DNA from: Tychonema litorale BBK16
GTDB lineage: Bacteria > Cyanobacteriota > Cyanobacteriia > Cyanobacteriales > Microcoleaceae
Length of the DNA: 26,876 nucleotides
Direction of reading: 5' to 3'
Assembly: GCF_021648855.1 (NCBI RefSeq)
Contig: NZ_JAKJHX010000074.1
Location: 1 to 26,876 of the forward strand
The notes under the pieces: generated by a model
Seen by the model: the letters and a program-made list of their open reading frames with translations, nothing else
Database searches by the model: none
What the model was told of the DNA's origin: nothing
Shown: positions 20,795 to 26,876 of the stretch, one piece after another
Position numbering within the stretch: position 1 is the first letter of the stretch
Layout: each line of letters opens with the position of its first letter
Made by a program: the position numbers and the translations under genes

Positions 20795-21373
20795 TTATTC
20801 AACAAATTCAATATTTTCATACAAATCTGCCACCGAAATTTCGACCTGTACAGACGTTAACATTAGCCGATCGCCAATAACACCATATTCCGAAAAAATC
20901 CACTTATTCGCATCAGTTTTAGAGTATTGCTCAACCCGCAGCCGATATTGGTCGATTAATAAATATTCCTGAAAACTCGGAATACTACGATAAGCGGCAA
21001 ACTTATCATCTCGATCGTAAGCTCTAGTACCCTTAGATAGTACCTCAGCAATCAGCACAGGATTGGTAATTGTATCAGTGCGTCCAGATTGGAGTTGGAT
21101 GGGTTTCGCCACCACCATCACATCTGGATAAGTATAATTATTAAGCTGGGGAACCCAAAGCCGCTGATCTGATGCAAAAATACTGTAAGGTTTACCCTTA
21201 AGGCTAACCCTCAAAATAGCGTTTAAGATGCTCGTGATTTCATTGTGATTCGGCGTGCCGCCAGCCATCAGAACAATCTCCCCATTGATAAATTCATGCC
21301 GATCTTGAGAATTAACTTCAGCTTCTAGATATTCCTCAGCCGTGTAGGTTTTGGTTTCAACTTGCGCGATCAT
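20795..21373 (-). CDS. Uma2-family (DUF820) nuclease-fold protein
   Basis: 192 residues from ATG 21373; a TTG two codons earlier is in frame, but the GGAG (AAAGGAGAGCC) spaces better to the ATG. The Uma2 layout is clear: TYTAEEYLEAE, RHEFINGEIVLMAGGTPNHN, YPDVMVV (catalytic Asp), NPVLIAEVLS (Glu), TRAYDRDDKFAAYRSIPSFQ (Lys) and EYLLIDQ. These form a PD-(D/E)XK fold. The family is greatly expanded in cyanobacteria; the role is unknown, with links to mobile DNA suggested. No transposon features are seen next to this copy. Confidence 0.94.
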   Translation of the reverse strand: MIAQVETKTYTAEEYLEAEVNSQDRHEFINGEIVLMAGGTPNHNEITSILNAILRVSLKGKPYSIFASDQRLWVPQLNNYTYPDVMVVAKPIQLQSGRTDTITNPVLIAEVLSKGTRAYDRDDKFAAYRSIPSFQEYLLIDQYRLRVEQYSKTDANKWIFSEYGVIGDRLMLTSVQVEISVADLYENIEFVE

Positions 21374-21544
21374 ATACAAGGCTCTCCTTTAATCTACTCA
21401 TTTCAGTTTATCTTAAAAATTATGCTAATTCAACCTAAACCAGGGCGGGTTTATGAGATTGTCGGTTTTTGGCAATTATTGTTAGTGAACCCGCCCCTAC
21501 AGCAATCACGATTGATCGACCAAACATGATATTACTTAACACAC

Positions 21545-22960
21545 TTACCGCAACGGTACAAAGTTATAACCAGAGCTTCCTCCAAGTTTAACTTGTACTA
21601 AAATCGGTCGGCCAGCCCGATCGCCCGTTGGCAAAAATTTCACATCTTCACTAGCTCCCGGTGTCGTAAAACTGGTACTTTTCAATGCTTGTTGTAACCC
21701 TTCCCGCGTATTGCTTTTCCGCAATCCCGCGATGACAGCTTGAGTCGCATCAAAACTGGTTGCGGTGCGCCAATTTACCACTCCTCCCCACAACTGAGTG
21801 GCATTCTTGGGGAAAGTGTTACCGGGATTAGTTTCAGGATGCCAGGGAACAGGCAAAACAAGCCCGTCAACGCTCTTTTGTCCATCTTTTAGCGTTTGAA
21901 ATGTGTACATTGTGGTACTGCCGTAGAGTGGCAATTTGCCTTGATTGGTGCGAGCTAGAAAAATTGCGCGATCGATGCGATCGATGTGAGGTGCTAGCAT
22001 CAATCCTTGTGCGCCTTTGCTGACTGCATCGGCGATCGCACTGTCGGGATTAAAAGAAGGGACTGAAAAGTCGCAAACAGTTGGAACTAATTTGCCTCCA
22101 GCAGCAGTTAGAGCAGCTACAAATTCATCTTTAAATGATATGTTATCCGGTGCTTGGGAGTCATAACAAACGGCAATATTAGTTTTGCCTGCTTTGACTG
22201 CATATTCTGCTAAGGGAGCCGCCATGATGCTAATATTGGGAACAGTCCGAAAGATATAACTGCCAAATCCAGACAGATTATTGGCAAAGCTTGTTGGTGT
22301 GACCATTACCAGTTTTTCTTGTTGATAAATCGGAGCACCTTCGAGAGAGGCGTTGCTAGCATTGTGTCCAATTAGTGCTAGAATAGTCGCATCTTTTGTC
22401 AATGTATTTGCAACTTCTTTGACAACTCCTGGATCGTTGTCATCGTTGATGATTTGTACTTGCAATTTTGCGCCATTGATGCCACCGCTTTTATTGACTT
22501 CAGATTGAGCTTGTGCGACTCCCCGAAGAATTTCTTGGGCGACATTGGGGTTAGTACCAATGGGTACACTGACTGCAATTTTCAAAGAAGAACCACTGCT
22601 GGCTGTGGCATTATTTAAATAAATAACTGTTTCTGGATCGTTGCGAGTTTGTTTCAGAGAAGCCTGAAATTTTTGGATGGCTGTTTGATAATCTCCGCTC
22701 TTAAAAGCTGCAACTCCTGCTTGTTTATCAGGTGTGGTTTGGGATGTCACCAATAACTGATTTCCTAAACTGATGCGAGTTGCGATCGGACCCGATGAAC
22801 TCCCACCCGTTGTAGGTGGAGAATCAGGTGTAGAAGTAGATGGATCTGAACTTTTGGATGCGAATAAACCGGGAAGGAACTTGAATGCACCAAACGCAAC
22901 TAAGAAGAGGGCAATAATAAAAAAGATGGGTGGTGGGCTTTTTTTGTTATCTTGAGACAT
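21545..22960 (-). CDS. Periplasmic-binding-type protein with TPR-like segment (branched-chain amino acid ABC type)
   Basis: 471 residues. N-terminal membrane anchor at about 12-32 (IFFIIALFLVAFGAFKFLPG), a Ser/Thr/Pro-rich linker, a TPR-like helical pair (GVAAFKSGDYQTAIQKFQAS, about 80-110), then a type 1 periplasmic-binding domain from about 125 (LKIAVSVPIGTNPNVAQEIL, GGINGAKLQVQIINDDNDPG, ALIGHNASNASLEGAPIYQQ, YIFRTVPN). The domain resembles LivJ-type amino acid receptors. No permease or ATPase is adjacent, so it may be a sensor or an orphan receptor; similar cyanobacterial proteins sit next to or in Ser/Thr kinases. The ATG at 22960 is preceded by AAGGAGAAAAACT, a good RBS. Confidence 0.88.
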   Translation of the reverse strand: MSQDNKKSPPPIFFIIALFLVAFGAFKFLPGLFASKSSDPSTSTPDSPPTTGGSSSGPIATRISLGNQLLVTSQTTPDKQAGVAAFKSGDYQTAIQKFQASLKQTRNDPETVIYLNNATASSGSSLKIAVSVPIGTNPNVAQEILRGVAQAQSEVNKSGGINGAKLQVQIINDDNDPGVVKEVANTLTKDATILALIGHNASNASLEGAPIYQQEKLVMVTPTSFANNLSGFGSYIFRTVPNISIMAAPLAEYAVKAGKTNIAVCYDSQAPDNISFKDEFVAALTAAGGKLVPTVCDFSVPSFNPDSAIADAVSKGAQGLMLAPHIDRIDRAIFLARTNQGKLPLYGSTTMYTFQTLKDGQKSVDGLVLPVPWHPETNPGNTFPKNATQLWGGVVNWRTATSFDATQAVIAGLRKSNTREGLQQALKSTSFTTPGASEDVKFLPTGDRAGRPILVQVKLGGSSGYNFVPLR

Positions 22961-23361
22961 AGTTTTTCTCCTTATATGATTTCTACAGAAAACTTGTTAG
23001 CTACAATCAGTATTCAAGAGATTACAGTTAAAGTCAATTCATTAAATTCATTAATTAAACTCATAAAAGTCATATTTGGATGTGTGGGGCGGACAGGATG
23101 CCTGCCCTACAAGGGTTTTAGGAATTTTTGCTGTGTGAATTTCCCGATAATGGTAGGATCGTAGAACAAGTAATTGCGATCGGCTTTGGTGGATTGATGT
23201 GTTTGTGTGCAACTATAAGTGCGATCGGCTTATATAACAGTCTTAAATAAGTCGCAAAATCGATCGAGACCAGAATATTTATAGTGCAAGTATCTTTCTC
23301 GCATATTATTTTTTAAGTTATTTGGGATTCCTAACATCTCTAATTTTCTTATAAAGTTTTA
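22961..23361. other. Spacer without a gene
   Basis: About 400 bp, AT-rich, upstream of the 21545 gene and downstream of the LRR gene (both minus). It contains GGGCGGACAGGATGCCTGCC (about 23087-23106, continuing CTACAA), a copy of a dispersed cyanobacterial repeat with a variant at 2801-2828, and isolated GCGATCGGCTT sites at 23176 and 23221. The part 22975-23070 may carry the promoter of the 21545 gene. Nothing else is seen. Confidence 0.5.
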
Positions 23362-24735
23362 TTATTTAGGTTGTGGCTCCCACTTACATATTTCTGGCTC
23401 AATAGGACAAGTTTTGGGATTAATTGGATTTCCATTGAGATGTAAAGCGTGGAGTTCTGTCAAAGATTGCAAGGGTTTAATATCACTAATTCGATTATTG
23501 CTGAGCAACAGCTTAATCAGTTTGGTCAAAGATTGTAAGGGTTTGATATCGGTAATTTTATTGTTTTCGAGATCGAGGTAGTCTAGTTTAGTCAAAGATT
23601 GTAGCGGTTTAATCTCGCCAATCATATTGTTGTCGAGATTGAGAACCTCAAGGTTAGTCAAGGACTCTAACGGTTTGATGTCACTAATTTCATTATCGCC
23701 GAGGAACAGCCTAGTCAGTTTAGTCAACGATGCTAGCGGTTTGATGTCCTTGATTTGATTGTTGTTAAGATTGAGCAGAATCAAGTTAGGCGAGGATTCT
23801 AATGATTTGATATCGCTTATTTTATTATCTCGGAACATAAGCCAAGTCAGGTTAGTTAAAGATTGTAGCGGTTTGATATCGCTGATTTTATTGTTATTTA
23901 GGAGAATCTCAGTCAGGTTACTCAAAGATTGTAGCGGTTTGATATCGCTTATTTCATTATCATTCAAACTCAGCCCTTTCAGGTTAATCAAAGATGCTAG
24001 CGGTTTAATATCTGTAATTTGATTGTTATCAAGGAATAGTAAACTCAGGTTAGTCAAGGATGCTAGAGGTTTAATGTCTCTAATTTGATTATTTTCGAGT
24101 GATAAATTAGTCAGGTTAGTCAAAGATGGTAGCAGTTTAATATCTTTAATTTGATTGTTATCAAGGGACAGTACACTCAGCTTAGTCAAGGATAGCAAGG
24201 GCTTAATGTCGATGATTTTAGTGTCGTCGAGCGAAAGGTGAGTTAGGTTGGTCAAGGATTCTAACGGCTTGATATCGCTGATTTGATTGTAGGCGAGGTA
24301 GAGTTCTGTCAGGTTAGTCAAGGATTGTAATGGTTTGATATCGCTGATTTCATTATTACTGGCAAAGAGTACACCCAGTTTAGTCAAGGATTGCAATGGT
24401 TTTATGTCGCTGATTTGATTATAGTCGAGGTATATTTTAGTCAGATTAGTTAAGGATTTTAGCGGTTTGATGTCGCTGATTTGATTCGATCTGAGTTCGA
24501 GTTTTGTCAGACTCGAAAGTTCCTGATTAGCCGCATCGCAGTCAGTAGTCCCTGCTTGCTTCAACAGCACTTCAACAGTATGTTTAGCTTCAGGATTCAA
24601 AGCAGCTTTTTCTCGACACCAATCACCAAACGTTTTGTTTGTAGGTTGCGTCTGTGCGACTGATGGGAAAGATATATTTCCAGATACTGCTAAGAGCGTA
24701 AAACAAGTAAGTGCGATCGACTTTGGTAAATTCAT
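23362..24735 (-). CDS. Secreted leucine-rich repeat protein
   Basis: 457 residues from ATG 24735, which has GGAGAG six bases upstream; the frame extends to 24825 but that N-terminus is not signal-like. Signal peptide MNLPKSIALTCFTLLAVSGN ending at about SVAQ. Then a cap (FGDWCREKAALNPEAKHTVE, VLLKQAGTTDC), then about 17 repeats of 22 residues with consensus SLTNLTxLxLDNNQISDIKPLQ, an internalin-like LRR, and a C-terminal cap with two Cys (CPIEPEICKWEP). It is expected to be extracytoplasmic and to bind proteins or polysaccharides. Units are very alike at DNA level (66 bp period), so recombination among them is likely. The N-terminal cap type is familiar from other cyanobacterial LRR proteins. 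Confidence 0.93.
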   Translation of the reverse strand: MNLPKSIALTCFTLLAVSGNISFPSVAQTQPTNKTFGDWCREKAALNPEAKHTVEVLLKQAGTTDCDAANQELSSLTKLELRSNQISDIKPLKSLTNLTKIYLDYNQISDIKPLQSLTKLGVLFASNNEISDIKPLQSLTNLTELYLAYNQISDIKPLESLTNLTHLSLDDTKIIDIKPLLSLTKLSVLSLDNNQIKDIKLLPSLTNLTNLSLENNQIRDIKPLASLTNLSLLFLDNNQITDIKPLASLINLKGLSLNDNEISDIKPLQSLSNLTEILLNNNKISDIKPLQSLTNLTWLMFRDNKISDIKSLESSPNLILLNLNNNQIKDIKPLASLTKLTRLFLGDNEISDIKPLESLTNLEVLNLDNNMIGEIKPLQSLTKLDYLDLENNKITDIKPLQSLTKLIKLLLSNNRISDIKPLQSLTELHALHLNGNPINPKTCPIEPEICKWEPQPK

Positions 24736-24814
24736 GTGTTTCTCTCCAACTATAAATTTCATAATTTTGCACCTCCAATTCCCTGAACAGTAAAGTTTTA
24801 GACAAAAAGCCTTC

Positions 24815-24836
24815 AGAGAGGACAACCGTCCTCTCT
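24815..24836 (-). terminator. Hairpin between SPFH and LRR genes
   Basis: AGAGAGGAC-AACC-GTCCTCTCT (24815-24836), perfect 9 bp stem 20 bases after the stop of the minus-strand SPFH gene. On the minus strand GAAGGCTTTTTG follows, a short T-run, so termination is plausible. The motif is also a common dispersed repeat. Confidence 0.6.
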
Positions 24837-24855
24837 ACAAATTCACAAACTCAAC

Positions 24856-26876
24856 TTAAACATCATCAAACAATTCACCAAATGCTGAATCAATATCAGT
24901 TTCAGCCACAGCCACAGACTGAGCAACTGGTGAATGATTAGGAGACTCCACGGCCTCCACCGATCGCACTTTTGCTACTGGTGATTTGACCCCATTCTCC
25001 ACAACAACAGACTCAGATTTCTTGACATTAATTACAGGTGATTGTGCTCCATTATCTCCATTTTTACTGGTTTCATTCCGCAGCAACATTGCCATCAAAC
25101 CGTCCAACAAACCCCCACTACCGCCGTTACCATTCACTGTGACATCGGGAACAACGCGAACACTACCATCCGAAACCGCTTGCATCAATTGCAGCAGCGT
25201 GTAACTCTGCGTACCGAGAGCGTTAACACCAACTTGATAAGCATCCGCTTTTGCTTGTCCCATTAACCGAATCCCTTCAGCTTCACCACTTGCGTGTTCG
25301 ATCGCAGCAGTTGCACTCAATTGAGCAATTTTCACCCCTTGTTCCGCCGCTACCACCTGATTTTGAATATTTGCGATCGCAGTTGCGCGCACCAATTCTT
25401 GACGCTGAGACTCTGAAATCCGCTGTACTTCGTAGGTTTTTTCCTGTTCCTGAGCAATTTTGCGATCGGTCAATGTTTGCATCAACTCTGCTGGCGGCGA
25501 AATCAAACCGATCAGCGTGTCCACAGCCTGCACATCATAGGCACGTAGGGCTTGACGGACGTGTTCGGCGGCCTCTGCTTGGCGTTCGCTGCGTGCGATC
25601 AAAAAGTCGAGAATCGTATATTCTTGAGCCGAATTCCGAAAGTAATTGCCGACAATTGGACGCAACACTTGGTCGATGAGATTTTGCATCGAACCTTGCC
25701 GCGAAATGACTCTCGGTGCATCCAAAGTACCGACATGAATGATTTGAAAAATTTCCAACTCAAAGGTAAATCCGTCAAAAGAAAGTAATTTCAAAGCGCT
25801 TAATTTTGAGTCGTAGCCGTGTTCTCCACTGAATCGTGATGTGAAGTTTAAAACAACATCGGTAGTGGGAACAAGTTCGACTTTCATCACCTTTGTATTG
25901 ATCGGATGTTTGCCTGGATAAAGTGGTTCTACCCACACACCTTTATCACCTTTGTTAACGAGATTGCCGTGGGTAAAAGATGCGCCACTTACGTCTTGGT
26001 GCGATGTCCCTACATAGGAAATGACTACGCCGACATAGCCGATCGGCACTTCGGTCATTTTCACTTCTTCAACTTGCACAAACCAGGGATTCAGGTTCCA
26101 AGAACCGGATAAAATTACCTGTTCTTGCAAGCCCCTGCGCCCGCCACCTTTGATGAAAGATTGCGCTTTCTGGAAATTGTCGTGACCGGGAATAATCGGC
26201 CCAGCGATTTCACCTTCATCAATCGGAACTCCATCGAGCACGTTGGCAATTCCCACGCGATCGGGAGCAAGTTTGTATAAGTGAAGTTCCGATGGCTGCA
26301 TACCTTTTGCAGCGGCATTGGCTGAAGTTATCACCTCAAATACAGCCGTATTGATCCGATAAGTACCAGTGGTAATGATGGCGAGTTGCCGTCCTTTTTC
26401 GCCGCCGTCGGTGAGGAATTTGCGGGCATTTTGGTAGTTGTCGCAATCGACGACTTTGCCTAAAATGCGATCGGAGGGAATAGTCGCTCCATCATTGGCA
26501 ATAATCAAACCAATTTCATCTTGAGGAACTACCACAACTGGTTCTTTGCGAACGCTATATTGCCAGGGAAAATAACCAAAATGCCAGCCGGGAGGAAGGG
26601 TATCTGCTTGCAAACCTCCTTCCCCATCGAGTGCAATCAATCTACTGGATGGCAAGTTTTTGCTGGAGAACTTCTTGACTACAATTCCCACTTCTCGTTC
26701 GCCGATCGCAATTAAGCCCAAAGTCCAACCAATTTTGGGTATAAACATGAACACAAAGAACATTGCGCCTACGGGAAAGATCCAAATCGGGATGGTAAAA
26801 CCTTCTTCTGGCAATGGTTCCACTTGCTGGGGCTGCGGAGGCGGCGACGGATTGGTTTGAGCGGGAGTTGGTGGTG
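24856..26876 (-). CDS. SPFH/Band 7 (flotillin-like) membrane protein, 5' end outside the window
   Basis: At least 655 residues. The frame starts at GTG 26823 in the window but is still open to base 26876 (upstream PPTPAQTNPSPPPQPQQ), so the true start lies beyond the edge. One membrane segment near the N-terminus (PIWIFPVGAMFFVFMFIP), SPFH region with IAIGEREVGIVVKKF and repeated IGVANVLDGVP-like blocks (GRILGKVVDCDNYQNA...), then a long coiled coil (IAQEQEKTYEVQRISESQRQ to AIEHASGEAEGIRLMGQAKA) as in flotillins, then a disordered acidic tail. SPFH proteins scaffold membrane microdomains. The tail contains QSPVINVKKSE, SPVAKVRSVE and SPNHSPVAQS, a loose SPV repeat. Confidence 0.9.
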   Translation of the reverse strand, partial: PPTPAQTNPSPPPQPQQVEPLPEEGFTIPIWIFPVGAMFFVFMFIPKIGWTLGLIAIGEREVGIVVKKFSSKNLPSSRLIALDGEGGLQADTLPPGWHFGYFPWQYSVRKEPVVVVPQDEIGLIIANDGATIPSDRILGKVVDCDNYQNARKFLTDGGEKGRQLAIITTGTYRINTAVFEVITSANAAAKGMQPSELHLYKLAPDRVGIANVLDGVPIDEGEIAGPIIPGHDNFQKAQSFIKGGGRRGLQEQVILSGSWNLNPWFVQVEEVKMTEVPIGYVGVVISYVGTSHQDVSGASFTHGNLVNKGDKGVWVEPLYPGKHPINTKVMKVELVPTTDVVLNFTSRFSGEHGYDSKLSALKLLSFDGFTFELEIFQIIHVGTLDAPRVISRQGSMQNLIDQVLRPIVGNYFRNSAQEYTILDFLIARSERQAEAAEHVRQALRAYDVQAVDTLIGLISPPAELMQTLTDRKIAQEQEKTYEVQRISESQRQELVRATAIANIQNQVVAAEQGVKIAQLSATAAIEHASGEAEGIRLMGQAKADAYQVGVNALGTQSYTLLQLMQAVSDGSVRVVPDVTVNGNGGSGGLLDGLMAMLLRNETSKNGDNGAQSPVINVKKSESVVVENGVKSPVAKVRSVEAVESPNHSPVAQSVAVAETDIDSAFGELFDDV

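Noticed and set aside
25251..25679. Plus-strand frame opposite the SPFH gene (142 codons)
   Set aside because: It is the antisense of a well-supported conserved gene, is rich in Leu/Pro/Arg from codon mirroring, and has no recognisable domain.

Overview
The window reads as chromosomal DNA of a filamentous cyanobacterium, probably of the Oscillatoria/Microcoleus kind. The basis is the very dense HIP1 octamer GCGATCGC and its variants (inside genes and in spacers), short palindromic spacer repeats typical of these genomes, an mntCAB manganese transporter whose solute-binding protein keeps all ligand and disulfide positions of cyanobacterial MntC, XisH/XisI proteins, and a leucine-rich repeat protein of a cyanobacterial type. 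No rRNA, tRNA, CRISPR array or transposase was seen.

Layout. (1) 1-5.0 kb is housekeeping: recQ (minus), a DUF427 protein (plus), a YciO-type Sua5/YrdC protein (minus) and larC (plus). The larC linker carries an in-frame tandem repeat with four runs of eight C. (2) 5.0-12.1 kb is a toxin-antitoxin (TA) island. In order it holds: an orphaned DUF2281 antitoxin copy; Phd-VapC; VapB-VapC; a RelE/ParE pair on the minus strand; an xisH remnant with an intact xisI; a 3' remnant of a later gene; an intact xisH-xisI pair; a PIN toxin with its DUF2281 antitoxin (minus); a RelB-RelE pair; and an unrecognised two-gene unit (minus). The spacers are mosaics of a few short modules bounded by HIP1 sites. At least four segments of the island are duplicated within it. 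(3) 12.2-15.8 kb has a small exported protein, a STAND/NB-ARC NTPase with an N-terminal HTH, and an M15 peptidase with peptidoglycan-binding repeats, followed by tiny ORFs and repeats. (4) 15.8-17.8 kb has a SAM methyltransferase and an unknown 146-residue protein downstream of a clear cobalamin riboswitch, then an orphan antitoxin-like gene. (5) 18.0-20.7 kb is the mntC-mntA-mntB operon. (6) 20.8-26.9 kb, all minus, has a Uma2 nuclease-fold protein, a TPR plus type 1 periplasmic-binding protein, a secreted LRR protein with about 17 units of 22 residues, and an SPFH/flotillin-like protein whose 5' end runs off the window.

How the parts work together. The clear functional unit is mntCAB. The TA pairs are compact operons with 1-13 bp overlaps or very short gaps, as expected for translationally coupled toxin and antitoxin. 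The most unusual parts are the HIP1-bounded module mosaic linked to TA gene duplication and decay, the reuse of one antitoxin leader for two unrelated antitoxins, the unrecognised two-gene unit at 11.3-11.9 kb, and the B12 riboswitch ahead of a methyltransferase operon of unknown function.
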